Assembly: GCF_011752625.1 (NCBI RefSeq)
Contig: NZ_VWXD01000003.1
Location: 682,001-746,000, forward strand
DNA length: 64,000 nt
Origin: Candidatus Pantoea formicae
Lineage (GTDB): Bacteria > Pseudomonadota > Gammaproteobacteria > Enterobacterales > Enterobacteriaceae
Direction: 5' to 3'
The notes below the pieces were generated by a model. It searched no databases, had not been told where the DNA came from, and saw only the letters and a list, made by a program, of their open reading frames with translations. The stretch's first letter is position 1, and each line of letters begins with the position of its first letter. A program made the position numbers and the translations under genes. Shown here in pieces: positions 9,518 to 18,464 of the stretch.

Positions 9518-10598
9518 ATGCCGCTGACTTGCTGCGCTTCAGACCGATTAAGGTCGGGAACACAAACAGCGACTGCCCCAATCCACGGTTGGTCAGAGAC
9601 CATACCGCCACTGAACACAGCGAACAGATACCCACAATCGCGATGGGATAGAAACACGCCCACATCACCGAGAACCACGCATGTTCAAACAGATGATGGC
9701 GCTGAGCAAACAGAATCGCTGACATGCCAAAGAACTCAATGAAGATACGATGGATCACGTATATCTGCAGTGTGTTACGCCCAATCCAGTTAAAGTACGT
9801 CATCTTGAAGTGCGCATTAAGCCAGCGGCAAGCCGCCACGCTCACCAGCACCGCGATGATGCACAGGAACAGACTCTTATCCAAGCCAAAGATAATGTGG
9901 ATGCCTGAAGCGGCAGCCAGTAATGCCCATGGCAGGATATTTTCACGACGCCATTCGCTCAACCGCAACATCAATGGGCTCCAGAATGCCCCCACCAGGA
10001 AGAACAGGAAATACTGCGCCACACTCTGCGGTCCCCAGTACGGAATGATCTTCTCAACGGCCAGATAGTTAAGTACTACCGCCGCCACCAGCAACGCCAC
10101 TTTCTGCTTATGGAAAATCTTGGCGCACAGGAAGTACAGCGCTAAACCGTACAGATACCACGAGGTACTCATCGCCATGAAGGTCAGCTTGAGGAATTCA
10201 AACAGCGAACCGGCATAGGCCGCATTCAGGTTCTGCGAAATACGCTGTCCGGTGATCTCAGTGGAAATGCCTACAATCGACCACCACTGAATAAAGCCCC
10301 AAAGAATATAGAGATAGAACAAATTAGTAATACGACTGGTAAACACCTGCTTCCACGGGCGATTCAAAATCCCGTTGGTTGCCAGCAAGCCAGAAACAAA
10401 GAAGAAGGCTGGCATACGCAGCGGTGATAAAACGGTATTAAAGTGCACCCATATTTCTGCTGGGATCCAACCCGCCGTCAAATATTTCACCGTTCCTTCA
10501 AATCCGGGTAATACGGTGTGATATAACACCACCAGCAATATACATGCCCCCTTAAGGGTATTGACCCAAGCAATATCTTCTTTTCTGGCGTTGTTCAT
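9516..10598 (-). CDS. Acyltransferase family 3 membrane protein (copy 1)
   Basis: A 360-residue polytopic membrane protein of the acyltransferase-3 / OpgC-like family, which O-acylates sugars of polysaccharides or glucans. The diagnostic start is present: NTLKGACILLVVLYHT with the conserved His near residue 22, followed by PLRMPAFFFVSGLLA and, near the C-terminus, NTLQIYVIHRIFIEF. About ten hydrophobic segments are visible. It is a clear paralog of the next gene (11012-12100), with the same motifs and length, so the pair arose by tandem duplication. The substrate cannot be told from sequence. It converges with putA, and its stop codon lies inside putA's terminator. Confidence 0.8.
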   Translation of the reverse strand: MNNARKEDIAWVNTLKGACILLVVLYHTVLPGFEGTVKYLTAGWIPAEIWVHFNTVLSPLRMPAFFFVSGLLATNGILNRPWKQVFTSRITNLFYLYILWGFIQWWSIVGISTEITGQRISQNLNAAYAGSLFEFLKLTFMAMSTSWYLYGLALYFLCAKIFHKQKVALLVAAVVLNYLAVEKIIPYWGPQSVAQYFLFFLVGAFWSPLMLRLSEWRRENILPWALLAAASGIHIIFGLDKSLFLCIIAVLVSVAACRWLNAHFKMTYFNWIGRNTLQIYVIHRIFIEFFGMSAILFAQRHHLFEHAWFSVMWACFYPIAIVGICSLCSVAVWSLTNRGLGQSLFVFPTLIGLKRSKSAA

Positions 10599-11011
10599 AT
10601 GGTTTACTCCCGATGCTGTGTAGGTCTTAAAAGGAGAAGTATGAGGAAAAAATCAATGAAGCATTTCTGGTTATTTAACGATTATTAAACACGCCTGTAC
10701 GCACTGACTGTAGCGAAAGTCCTAAAAGCCTTTTCGTGGCCCTGATATAACAATACTTTACAGTCCCAGCTATTCTTCGAATACTAAGCAGACTAAGAAT
10801 ATTTGCCTTAAATTGAGGGGTTAACCTTCACAGCGCGGAAAATTCGGCATGCCTTTTCAGGCGGGAAAATTGAGAACAATCCACCACGGCAACAGCCAGA
10901 TAATAATCAAATGTTTTTCAGATAATGATTAAATGTGGCAAATGGATAAGCGGGAATATTTCAGGTGTGCTATGTGGATATAATAAGGGCCAGTAAACTG
11001 GCCCTTATCAA
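10599..11011. other. AT-rich spacer between the two acyltransferase genes
   Basis: I see no gene in these 413 bp. They contain the upstream region of copy 1 and, at 10983-11008, a perfect 12-bp hairpin (ATAAGGGCCAGT / ACTGGCCCTTAT) four bases after the stop of copy 2. The hairpin probably ends copy 2 transcription, although a U-run is poor. Confidence 0.5.
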
Positions 11012-12100
11012 TTATTGCAATGGTGCGGATTTAGCTTCTAATGCCGGTTTACGCAGAAGACGCGGATACAAGAATAAAACGCGCCCTGGCCCGCGATTTA
11101 ACATTGTCCATACCAATAGCGAGACGCTCACACACACTGCCACTCCAGTGACAGGCATCAGTAACGCCCACGCCCAACTGAATGCCGCATGACCGAACCA
11201 GCCGTAGTGCAGCGCAATCGCAATCGCGCTCAGCCCGAGCAGTTCGATAAAGATACGGTGCAGCACATAGATTTGCAGCGTATTACGACCAATCCAGTTG
11301 AGCCACGCCATATTAAACCGTTCATTAAGGAAACGGCACACCACAATGCCAAATACGATGGTCAGCAGACTGTAGAACGGGTTTTTATAGATACCACCAA
11401 CATGATGCGCCACACCGATTAACGCGATGACAGTCAGCAGCAACCAGTGCTGACGTTTGAGTTGGCTTATCTCAATCAGAGACTGGCTGAAGAACACCCC
11501 TAGCAAAAAGTAGAGATAATTTTGCGCCACGCTTGCAGGTCCCCAGCCTGGTATCAGGCTGAACTGCGCCGCATAGTTAGCCAGAATAGCCAGCAATACC
11601 AGCGCAATTTTCTGACGATGGAACAGCTTAGTGAACAGGAAGAACCCGGCCAGCGCATAGAGGTACCACAGGCTGGTCATGGCGGTCATCAACAGCTTGA
11701 GAAACTCAAAGGGTGAATCCGCATAAGCAGCATTCTTGGAACTGGAGAGACGTTCTCCCAAATGCGTCGAAATGTAGTGGATGCTTAGCCATTGGATCGC
11801 TCCCCACAGTAAATACAGGTAGACGATATTACTGAACTTCTTGGTGAATACCTCTTTCCAGCTCTTCTTAACGATAGAACTGGCAGCCAGCAACCCAGAG
11901 ACAAAGAAGAAGGCAGGCATACGCAACGGTGAAAGATAGGTATTAAATGTTACCCACCAGTGCGCCGGAACAATACCGGCGGTGAGATGATGTATCGAAG
12001 GAGCGAAGGTGGTGATGATTGAGTGGTGCAACACCACCAGCAATATACATGCACCTTTTAGCGTGTTGATCCAGAGGACCTCATTTCTGGCATTACTCAT
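11012..12100 (-). CDS. Acyltransferase family 3 membrane protein (copy 2)
   Basis: A 362-residue paralog of 9516-10598 with the same layout: NTLKGACILLVVLHHS (catalytic-type His pair), PLRMPAFFFVSGLLA, WLSIHYISTHLGERL and NTLQIYVLHRIFIELLG. It is predicted to sit in the inner membrane and transfer an acyl group to a surface or periplasmic carbohydrate. The two copies are separated by 413 bp, with separate upstream regions, so they may be expressed independently. The family is certain; the acceptor is unknown. The similarity is strongest at the N-terminal and C-terminal motifs and lower in the middle, which suggests an old duplication. Confidence 0.8.
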   Translation of the reverse strand: MSNARNEVLWINTLKGACILLVVLHHSIITTFAPSIHHLTAGIVPAHWWVTFNTYLSPLRMPAFFFVSGLLAASSIVKKSWKEVFTKKFSNIVYLYLLWGAIQWLSIHYISTHLGERLSSSKNAAYADSPFEFLKLLMTAMTSLWYLYALAGFFLFTKLFHRQKIALVLLAILANYAAQFSLIPGWGPASVAQNYLYFLLGVFFSQSLIEISQLKRQHWLLLTVIALIGVAHHVGGIYKNPFYSLLTIVFGIVVCRFLNERFNMAWLNWIGRNTLQIYVLHRIFIELLGLSAIAIALHYGWFGHAAFSWAWALLMPVTGVAVCVSVSLLVWTMLNRGPGRVLFLYPRLLRKPALEAKSAPLQ

Positions 12101-12295
12101 TGTTTTATCCTGATTGCGCCATGAATTTGTAAAGAATTATTTATATTTACAAAGTTGTCTCAATCGGGCGGGTCTTAAAAATGATTTCACCTGTTGCCAA
12201 ATCAATTCTAAATTATATAAAAAGTTTTTATTTCAGTGAGTTATTGCACAGGGGCGAAAAATTTTTCAGAAGAAACTGAGGGAGATTAAAGCAGG

Positions 12296-12333
12296 CAAAA
12301 AGAAGGAAGCGCCGTCAGATCCAGACGGCGCTT
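12296..12333 (-). terminator. Rho-independent terminator of the tcyJ-tcyL-tcyN operon
   Basis: A perfect 10-bp stem AAGCGCCGTC (12307-12316) / GACGGCGCTT (12324-12333) lies 4 bp after the tcyN stop. An A-rich stretch at 12296-12305 would give the U-tract on the minus strand. Confidence 0.8.
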
Positions 12334-12337
12334 GAGT

Positions 12338-13090
12338 CTATTGATTAAGAAACTTGTCAAGAAATTGCCGAGTGCGTGCCTGCTGCGGATTGCTAAACAG
12401 CGCTTTTGCGGCGCCCTGTTCCACGATGCGGCCCTGATCCATAAAGATGGCGCGATCGGCCACATCCCGTGCAAAGCTCATCTCATGGGTGACAATCACC
12501 ATGGTACGTTTCTCCTGCGCCAGTGCACGAATGGTGTTGAGCACCTCACCTACCAGTTCGGGGTCGAGCGCCGAAGTCGGCTCGTCAAACAGGATCACCT
12601 CAGGACGCATGGCCAGCGCACGGGCAATGGCCACACGCTGCTGCTGCCCACCCGAAAGTCGGCGTGGGAAGCTCTCCTCCTTGCCATGCAAACCCACTTT
12701 TTCCAGCAAGCTGCGTGCACGTGCAACCGCTTCCGCCTTGGGTTCACCCTTCACGATCACCGGCCCCTCAATGATGTTCTCCAGCACTGAACGGTGCGGG
12801 AACAGATTGAAGTTTTGGAACACGAAACCGACCTGCTGGCGCAAGCGTCTCACCTGCTCTTTCTGCTTATTCAGGCCTATGCTGGCGTCAATGGTGATAT
12901 TGCCCACCGTGACGCGGCCACTGTCAGGCACTTCCAGCAGGTTGATGCTGCGTAGTAAGGTGGTCTTGCCTGATCCGCTCGGTCCAATAATTGCCACCAC
13001 TTCGCCCGGCGCGACATCGAGATCGATACCGTGCAAAACCGTCTGGCCATGGAACTGTTTTACCAGCTGACGTACTTCAATCGCACTCAT
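12338..13090 (-). CDS. tcyN: TcyN, L-cystine ABC transporter ATP-binding protein
   Basis: Cytoplasmic ATPase of the cystine importer TcyJLN (E. coli YecC), 250 residues. Walker A GPSGSGKTTLLRS (around residue 36), ABC signature RRLSGGQQQRVAIARAL, Walker B VILFDEPTSALDPE and the H-loop VTHEM are all intact, so the enzyme should be active. Its start overlaps the tcyL stop by 4 bases (ATGA type), fitting a single operon tcyJ-tcyL-tcyN. Polar amino-acid transporter ATPases are alike; the cystine assignment rests on TcyJ and dcyD next door. Confidence 0.93.
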   Translation of the reverse strand: MSAIEVRQLVKQFHGQTVLHGIDLDVAPGEVVAIIGPSGSGKTTLLRSINLLEVPDSGRVTVGNITIDASIGLNKQKEQVRRLRQQVGFVFQNFNLFPHRSVLENIIEGPVIVKGEPKAEAVARARSLLEKVGLHGKEESFPRRLSGGQQQRVAIARALAMRPEVILFDEPTSALDPELVGEVLNTIRALAQEKRTMVIVTHEMSFARDVADRAIFMDQGRIVEQGAAKALFSNPQQARTRQFLDKFLNQ

Positions 13091-13755
13091 TTCACCTCCC
13101 GATCCTGTCGATTCACATGCGCTTCCAGGCGGTTTTGTAACGCCGACAGCAGGGTAGCCATCACCCAGTAAATCAGCGATGCCGCCAGATACATAGTGAA
13201 AACTTCCAGTGTACGCGAGGTAATCAACTGTGCCTGGCGGAACAGCTCTGGCACCTGAATGGTCGCAGCCAGTGAGGTGTCCTTGACCAGACTGATAAAG
13301 CTGTTACCGAGCGGAGGTAACGCCGTACGTGCAGCCTGCGGCAGGATGACACGGCGCAAGGTCTGCCACGGCGTCATTCCGATACTGGCCGCCGCTTCCC
13401 ATTGACCACGTTCAATGGCGGCAATCGCGCCACGCAGTGATTCGGAGGCATAAGCGGCCGTATTAAGAGAAAGACCGATCATGGCGGAGGGTATCGGATC
13501 CAGTTCAATACCAAACTGCGGCAGACCGTAGTAGATCATAAACAGTTGAGCAATCAGCGGTGTGCCACGAAAAATCGACACATAGATACGCGCCAGCCAG
13601 TTAATCGGCCAGAAATGCGACAGGCGCATCAGTGCTAACACGAAGCCAAGTACCAGGCCGAAGAACATCCCGCCGATACTGAGCTGCAGTGTGAACAGCG
13701 CGCCCTTGAGTAAAAATGGTGCTGAATCCAGCACCAGTTGTAAGCTTTCCTGCAT
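13087..13755 (-). CDS. tcyL: TcyL, L-cystine ABC transporter permease
   Basis: Inner-membrane permease subunit (E. coli YecS), 222 residues, of the His/Glu/Gln/Arg permease family. Several transmembrane helices are visible, and the EAA-type loop that contacts the ATPase is present as EAAASIGMTPWQTLRRVILPQAAR. Its start codon overlaps the end of tcyJ by one base, and its stop overlaps the tcyN start, indicating translational coupling. It works with periplasmic TcyJ and ATPase TcyN to import cystine and related sulfur compounds. Confidence 0.94.
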   Translation of the reverse strand: MQESLQLVLDSAPFLLKGALFTLQLSIGGMFFGLVLGFVLALMRLSHFWPINWLARIYVSIFRGTPLIAQLFMIYYGLPQFGIELDPIPSAMIGLSLNTAAYASESLRGAIAAIERGQWEAAASIGMTPWQTLRRVILPQAARTALPPLGNSFISLVKDTSLAATIQVPELFRQAQLITSRTLEVFTMYLAASLIYWVMATLLSALQNRLEAHVNRQDREVK

Positions 13756-14555
13756 TATTTAGTGACGTCCGCGCCGAACCATTTCTCAGACAGTTTGCTC
13801 AGCGAGCCATCTTTCTGCATGTCGGCAATCGCCGCATCAATGGCTTTCAGCAAATCGTCATTGCCTTTACGCAGCGCGACGCCTGATTCCAGACGGGAGA
13901 ACGCAGGGCCTGCAACGGCCATGGTATCGCCGGTTTTCTTCACCAAATCCAGAGCCGCTAAACGGTCAACCAGGATGGCATCAACACGGCCTGAACGCAG
14001 GTCCTGATATTTTGTTGGGTCATCATCATAAGTACGGATGTCCACGCCTTTGACGTTATCACGCAGCCACTGCTCGTAGTTAGAACCGAGGCCAACCCCC
14101 ACTTTCTTGCCAGACAGATCTTCCGGCTTGGTAATGGTGCCAGCGTTTTTCTTCAGCGTCAGCGCCTGCACACCAGAGATGGTGTAAGGGGTGGAGAAGT
14201 CATACTTCTTCTTACGTTCAGGTGAAATCGTCACCTGGTTAATCACCACATCAATACGTTTCGAGTCCAGCGCGGCCAGCATGCCATCCCATTTGGTCGG
14301 TTTGAGGTCGGCTTTTACCCCGAGATGCTTAGCCAGTTCCTGCGCAAATTCAACTTCGAAACCGGTGAGTTTGCCGCTTTCGTCCTGGAAGCTGAACGGC
14401 GGATAAGTGCCTTCCAGACCGACGCGCAGTTCGCCTTTGCTTTTCACCTGCGCCAGCAGATCTTCTGCTGCGAAAGATTTGACGTTAACGCCCGCGACCA
14501 GCGCGACCGCCATCATGCCCATCACCAGTTGGCGACGAATTGGAGAGAAAGCCAT
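13755..14555 (-). CDS. tcyJ: TcyJ (FliY), periplasmic L-cystine-binding protein
   Basis: Substrate-binding protein of the cystine importer, 266 residues from ATG 14555, exactly the E. coli length. The frame could extend 33 codons further upstream. ATG 14555 is preferred because it begins the signal peptide (MAFSPIRRQLVMGMMAVALVAG..., cleavage near SFAAE) and has GGGG upstream. The body carries the family signature (VGLEGTYPPFSFQDESGKLTGFEVE) and the conserved C-terminus SEKWFGADVTK. The old name fliY reflects its place beside fliA and fliZ; it has no flagellar role. A promoter candidate lies just upstream, inside the dcyD stop region. Confidence 0.95.
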   Translation of the reverse strand: MAFSPIRRQLVMGMMAVALVAGVNVKSFAAEDLLAQVKSKGELRVGLEGTYPPFSFQDESGKLTGFEVEFAQELAKHLGVKADLKPTKWDGMLAALDSKRIDVVINQVTISPERKKKYDFSTPYTISGVQALTLKKNAGTITKPEDLSGKKVGVGLGSNYEQWLRDNVKGVDIRTYDDDPTKYQDLRSGRVDAILVDRLAALDLVKKTGDTMAVAGPAFSRLESGVALRKGNDDLLKAIDAAIADMQKDGSLSKLSEKWFGADVTK

Positions 14556-14664
14556 GTTTACCCCATTTATTGTGATGTGTTGTGTGCTGTGGGCAGCGAA
14601 ACCCATGTTTGCCGCCCTTTCGTTATTGGCGTTATTGCGCACTTCAGGCTGCAATAACCGCCGG

Positions 14665-14692
14665 ATTATAAACTTTTTTTTGGCGCTGTCTC
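14665..14692 (-). promoter_or_regulatory. Candidate sigma-70 promoter of tcyJLN
   Basis: On the minus strand, -35 GAGACA (14687-14692) and a perfect -10 TATAAT (14665-14670) are separated by 16 bases. It lies about 110 bp upstream of the tcyJ start and overlaps the dcyD stop codon. This would let the transporter be transcribed apart from dcyD. Confidence 0.5.
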
Positions 14693-15677
14693 AGACCGAA
14701 GGATGATAAGCAAATAACGCTGGCGATCCGCCGGTATGCACAAACAGCAGCGGCCCTTCACGGCGGAAGCGATTCTGCGCAATGCCATCGATCAGGCCCG
14801 CCATCGCTTTGCCGGTGTACACCGGGTCCAGCATGATGCCTTCAAGGCGTGCCAGTAACTTGACTGCTTCCATCCCCTCTTCATTCGGTTCACCGTAGCG
14901 TGGCGCAAAATAGTCATCCCACAATGTAATGGGCGCATGTGCCTGAACTTCCAGCTGTTCCGCCAGTGCAGTACGAATACGCTCCACCACCGGCAACTGT
15001 GCTTCGACCTTCCTTGAAACGGTCACGCCAATCAGTTCGCTTTGCGGTAACAGATGTTCCAGCCCGACCGCCAAGCCCGCATGGGTTCCGGCGCTGCCAG
15101 AAGCCACCACCACGGCGGCGAAATCCACCACGCCTTCGCTCTGATGGGCAATTTCCTGGGCACATTCGACATAACCCAACGCACCTAACGCGTTTGATCC
15201 CCCCACGGGTACCACATATGGACGGAAACCCTGCGCTTCGAGGCGTTCCGCCTGTTCGGCCAACTGCTGAGTCGGATTATGTAACGCTTCCACCATGACG
15301 ACCTCGACATCCATCAGGTCAAGCAGCAAACGGTTACCGTTGGAGAGATAGTTTTCAGAGGTGGTGCCAATCGGATTTTCCAGCAAGGCCACGCATTTCA
15401 ATCCGAGACGTGCCGCAACAGCAGCGGTCTGGCGCACATGGTTTGACTGGATAGCCCCCGCCGTCAACAGGACGTCAGCCCCTTCACGCAGCGCATCGGC
15501 AGCGAGAAATTCGAGCTTGCGCAGTTTATTGCCGCCTAAGGCGACAGGGGTGAAATCATCGCGCTTGATAAAAATATCACGGCCAAGGTAGTCAGAAAGC
15601 CGTGGCAAATGCTCAAGCGGCGTCGGCGCACCGAGTAATTCGAGACGTGGGAACTGGTGCAAAAGGTGTAAGGACAA
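14691..15677 (-). CDS. dcyD: DcyD, D-cysteine desulfhydrase
   Basis: PLP enzyme that degrades D-cysteine to pyruvate, sulfide and ammonia. The PLP lysine lies in MALGGNK-type motif [13 protein letters not shown] and the serine/asparagine motif in [14 protein letters not shown] place the start at TTG 15677 because it gives 328 residues, identical to E. coli, and is preceded by GGAGG five bases upstream. ATG codons at 15689 and 15704 lie in frame but have no good ribosome site. The gene lies between fliZ and tcyJ on the same strand, as in other enterobacteria, and links to cystine import. Confidence 0.93.
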   Translation of the reverse strand: MSLHLLHQFPRLELLGAPTPLEHLPRLSDYLGRDIFIKRDDFTPVALGGNKLRKLEFLAADALREGADVLLTAGAIQSNHVRQTAAVAARLGLKCVALLENPIGTTSENYLSNGNRLLLDLMDVEVVMVEALHNPTQQLAEQAERLEAQGFRPYVVPVGGSNALGALGYVECAQEIAHQSEGVVDFAAVVVASGSAGTHAGLAVGLEHLLPQSELIGVTVSRKVEAQLPVVERIRTALAEQLEVQAHAPITLWDDYFAPRYGEPNEEGMEAVKLLARLEGIMLDPVYTGKAMAGLIDGIAQNRFRREGPLLFVHTGGSPALFAYHPSV

Positions 15678-15763
15678 TGCAGCCTCCATTCGGGCAATAT
15701 GCAATTATCCATACAGTGTTGCAGAAGATGAGAAAAGTCGCACCCGGAATTCGCCGTGTGCGG

Positions 15764-15797
15764 CCCTTGTTGTCGCTATGCTCAGCGACAACAAGGG
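15764..15797. repeat. Perfect 14-bp inverted repeat between fliZ and dcyD
   Basis: Arms CCCTTGTTGTCGCT (15764-15777) and AGCGACAACAAGGG (15784-15797) have a 6-base loop and lie 12 bp after the fliZ stop. It is strong enough to be a terminator or attenuator for fliAZ, but no U-run follows on the minus strand, so partial read-through into dcyD is possible. Confidence 0.65.
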
Positions 15798-15808
15798 TAG
15801 GATCACAA

Positions 15809-16312
15809 TTAGCCCTGCTGCCAGCCTAAAAACTGGTCATATTTTCGCAGTGCAATGCGGTAATTGTTGTTACCCGCGTCAGGCAAATCATTTTCCAGAC
15901 ACTCATGCCAGCTGTTACCCCGTAATTTGTCTGCCGGGAAATTTTTCGCTTTCAGCATGTCGTCAAGACGACGCAGGCGAACCACATATTCACGAATCGT
16001 GCTGTGACTCATTTCGGTCTGTTCAAACAGATACTGCTTAAACGCCATGATATCGAAGTAATTTGGATGGGTATTACAAAAAATATCGCTACAGAAACGA
16101 CATAACGCGGTTAATTCCGGCTGGAGCTTCATCCACACCTGGTCGTCAATCATTTGGTCCATCCGAGCGATGGCCTCTTTATTGATGATCTGGCCGCGAA
16201 ATACTAACGCCATGCGGTCTAAAACCTTGCCACAATGTGAACAGTTGCTTTGGCTGTGTTTGTAGTCTTTAAGATAGCGACTTAAAGGTCTGGCTTTGGC
16301 TTTGGCTCCCAT
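15809..16312 (-). CDS. fliZ: FliZ, flagellar regulator
   Basis: DNA-binding regulator that raises FlhDC activity and antagonises sigma-S-dependent curli genes in E. coli and Salmonella. It is 167 residues from ATG 16312 (E. coli 183, mainly a shorter C-terminal tail). Conserved parts are RPLSRYLKDYKHSQ near the start, a cysteine-containing segment (CRFCSDIFC) and the core-binding-like stretch FKQYLFEQTEMSHSTIREYVVRLRRLD. The last resembles the N-terminal domain of tyrosine recombinases, as known for FliZ. An upstream in-frame extension is ignored, since ATG 16312 has GGGGA upstream. It lies 49 bp after fliA and is co-transcribed. Confidence 0.93.
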   Translation of the reverse strand: MGAKAKARPLSRYLKDYKHSQSNCSHCGKVLDRMALVFRGQIINKEAIARMDQMIDDQVWMKLQPELTALCRFCSDIFCNTHPNYFDIMAFKQYLFEQTEMSHSTIREYVVRLRRLDDMLKAKNFPADKLRGNSWHECLENDLPDAGNNNYRIALRKYDQFLGWQQG

Positions 16313-16361
16313 TGCTGAGTCCCCGGTTTTATTATTTTTTCGATCCCAGGAACTGATTCTG

Positions 16362-17084
16362 TCAGCGCGCCCCCGACAATCGGGCACGCAGGCGTTTTAT
16401 CGCCTGACTGTGCAACTGGCTGACGCGGGATTCTCCCACCTCCAGCACTGCGCCAATCTCTTTCAGGTTCAGTTCTTCCTGGTAGTACAGTGTGAGCACT
16501 AATTTTTCACGATCGGGTAATGCCTCGATCGCTTCAATTACGCGGTCACGCAGGTTTCCTTCCATTAATTGATGAAGCGGGTTGGCTTCCTCATGCCCCT
16601 CCGTCACCAATTCCGCACTGTCCCCGTGTTCTTCTCGATATTCATCATAGGAGAAGAGTTGGCTGTTATTGGTATCGAGCAAAATTTGCCGATACTCTTC
16701 CAGCGAAACATTCAACTGTTCAGCCACTTCCTGCTCAGTAGCCGAGCGCCCCAACGCTTGTTCTACCTGATGCATGGCACCAGCCACTTCGCGCGCATTT
16801 CGACGTACGCTGCGAGGTGCCCAGTCGCGGCTGCGCAGTTCATCCAGCATTGCGCCCCGGATACGCTGCACGGCATAAGTGGTAAAGGCGGTGCCTTGTA
16901 GCGCGTCATAACGCTCCACGGCATTCAATAATCCGATACCACCCGCTTGCAGCAGATCGTCAAGCTCAACGCTGGCTGGCAAACGCACCTGCAAGCGCAA
17001 CGCTTCATGCCGCACCAGAGGAACGTAGCGCTGCCAGAGCGAATGTTTATCCATCACGCCATCGGGCGTATAGAGATCGTTCAC
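16362..17084 (-). CDS. fliA: FliA, sigma-28 flagellar sigma factor
   Basis: RNA polymerase sigma factor for late flagellar genes, 240 residues (E. coli 239). The start is GTG, as in E. coli, giving MNDLYTPDGVMDKHSLWQRYVPLVRHEALRL split over the conserved N-terminus. Region 2 is seen in DLLQAGGIGLLNAVERYD and RIRGAMLDELRSRDW, and region 4 helix-turn-helix in LNLKEIGAVLEVGESRVSQLHSQAIKRLR. It is preceded by a sigma-28 promoter (17109-17135), indicating autoregulation. Targets visible in this window are fliC, fliD and probably the HNH-like gene at 17228. Confidence 0.97.
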   Translation of the reverse strand: MNDLYTPDGVMDKHSLWQRYVPLVRHEALRLQVRLPASVELDDLLQAGGIGLLNAVERYDALQGTAFTTYAVQRIRGAMLDELRSRDWAPRSVRRNAREVAGAMHQVEQALGRSATEQEVAEQLNVSLEEYRQILLDTNNSQLFSYDEYREEHGDSAELVTEGHEEANPLHQLMEGNLRDRVIEAIEALPDREKLVLTLYYQEELNLKEIGAVLEVGESRVSQLHSQAIKRLRARLSGAR

Positions 17085-17108
17085 GTTGACTACCCTGCGT
17101 TAATAAAG

Positions 17109-17135
17109 TTATCGGCATGATTATCCAATTCTGTA
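17109..17135 (-). promoter_or_regulatory. Sigma-28 promoter of fliA-fliZ
   Basis: Minus-strand TACAGAAT, 11 bases, then a perfect GCCGATAA (17109-17116). The -10 is 8/8 and the -35 5/8 against TAAAGTTT-N11-GCCGATAA. It ends 25 bp from the GTG start codon. Confidence 0.8.
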
Positions 17136-17227
17136 GGGGTTTTGATTGGCAGAATAGACAGGAAAAAGCGAGGTTATTTCAAATTTGTTATGGATGGCGG
17201 TGCAATGCACCGCCATAAGCGCAGCGG

Positions 17228-18196
17228 CTAGCGCAGATTACGCAGCCGTTGCCGCGTGCCAGGCGGCACGGCGTCCCACAGCACACAGATCTTTCCTGCG
17301 AGCGTCTGATAAAAATCGCTTATCGGCGCTTCTGTTTCCAGTGCAGGATTAAATAAAACCTGCCCAGTCTCCGCGTCGATGCTTATCATTTTATTGATGA
17401 ACAGTCGCTGTAAGTCGCTACGCAAGAACAAACCATTATCGACACTGTTATCCGCCAAAAATCCCTCTTCATTTTCTTGCGTGTCGATATAGCAGGCTTC
17501 CACCCAAGGCCAGCTATGACGTTCCGTGAGTTGTGTGCCGGTAATTATGCAGGCACCGTAGCGAGCTTTCACCGCCGAACTGAACTCCGCCTGGCTGGCG
17601 CGCTGTAGTACTTTGGCTTTCACGCGACGCCCCACCTCCGTGCCGGGCATCACCGCCGTTGGTACTTTATGATGCGGTGTGCTCAGCACCACCAGGAACT
17701 GAATCTTGCGCGACAGCGGAAAGCAAGGATGCGCCTGGGAATCGAACAACTGCCAGTACTCATCCTCTTCCGTCTGGCGCATCAGCACCAGCTTGAACCC
17801 CCGGCTGCTGAGTAAGTTCTGCGCCTCCGCCGAATTGGGATCGAGCATGGCATAGACCTGGGTTTCACCCACCACTTTCCAGCGTCCCTCTTTCTTTATT
17901 TCATCGTTACGCCGGAAATAAAGGAAAGCCTGCTGATTTTTTAAATAGTGCTCAAAGCGACGCAGATAGTTTTTGCGCTCGTTATCTTCCGATACGAACA
18001 GCAGATCCTCCAGCGGGCTATTGATCTCTTCCTGCGCGAACACCGCGCGGATCACCAAATTGCGAAAGCTGGTCGACGGGCTCAGCAACCCGCGTGCGGT
18101 GAGTTCTTTCTCATCAGGATGCTGCTGCGCATAGCGCAACGCGATCTCTTCGAAAGTCAGCTGCTCACCCGGTAACAAGTCATAATTGAAGCGCAT
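17228..18196 (-). CDS. HNH_2-like protein with substituted catalytic histidines
   Basis: Protein of 322 residues from ATG 18196 (MRFNYDLLPGEQLTFEEIA); the frame is open 84 codons further up, but those overlap the promoter. The C-terminal ~130 residues have the layout of an HNH_2 nuclease domain: YGACIITG, then VEACYI where the family usually has an A.HI motif, then DNGLFLRSDLQRLF where the family has a His before LF. Thus Asn is kept but two expected His are Tyr and Gln, so cleavage activity is doubtful. The N-terminal ~190 residues are not recognised. A sigma-28-type promoter at 18253-18279 suggests co-regulation with flagella. The actual role is unknown. Confidence 0.65.
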   Translation of the reverse strand: MRFNYDLLPGEQLTFEEIALRYAQQHPDEKELTARGLLSPSTSFRNLVIRAVFAQEEINSPLEDLLFVSEDNERKNYLRRFEHYLKNQQAFLYFRRNDEIKKEGRWKVVGETQVYAMLDPNSAEAQNLLSSRGFKLVLMRQTEEDEYWQLFDSQAHPCFPLSRKIQFLVVLSTPHHKVPTAVMPGTEVGRRVKAKVLQRASQAEFSSAVKARYGACIITGTQLTERHSWPWVEACYIDTQENEEGFLADNSVDNGLFLRSDLQRLFINKMISIDAETGQVLFNPALETEAPISDFYQTLAGKICVLWDAVPPGTRQRLRNLR

Positions 18197-18252
18197 AGAC
18201 ACCCCAGAAAACAAAAAAGTCGTGCGAAAAAATTGGAATGATTCTGGGGAAG

Positions 18253-18279
18253 TTATCGGCATTTTTAGCTGGGACTGTA
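18253..18279 (-). promoter_or_regulatory. Candidate sigma-28 promoter for the HNH-like gene
   Basis: Minus-strand TACAGTCC, exactly 11 bases, then perfect GCCGATAA (18253-18260). The arrangement and score are similar to the fliA promoter (TACAGAAT-N11-GCCGATAA). The expected transcript start is about 50 bases upstream of ATG 18196. Confidence 0.65.
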
Positions 18280-18464
18280 ACAGGCTGGTTACTTTTCTTG
18301 CGTTATAGGGTGCTGGGGGAAATCGGGCTGAAGAGTGAGAGAAAATTTGGTTTTGGTTGGGATAAATTACTGGGTAATGATGGTTGGTTAAGATAATTAC
18401 GCAGTACATTGCGCCGCTACGACCTCCAACTTGGATCGATAGCAGCACGATTTATTGCGCACTT

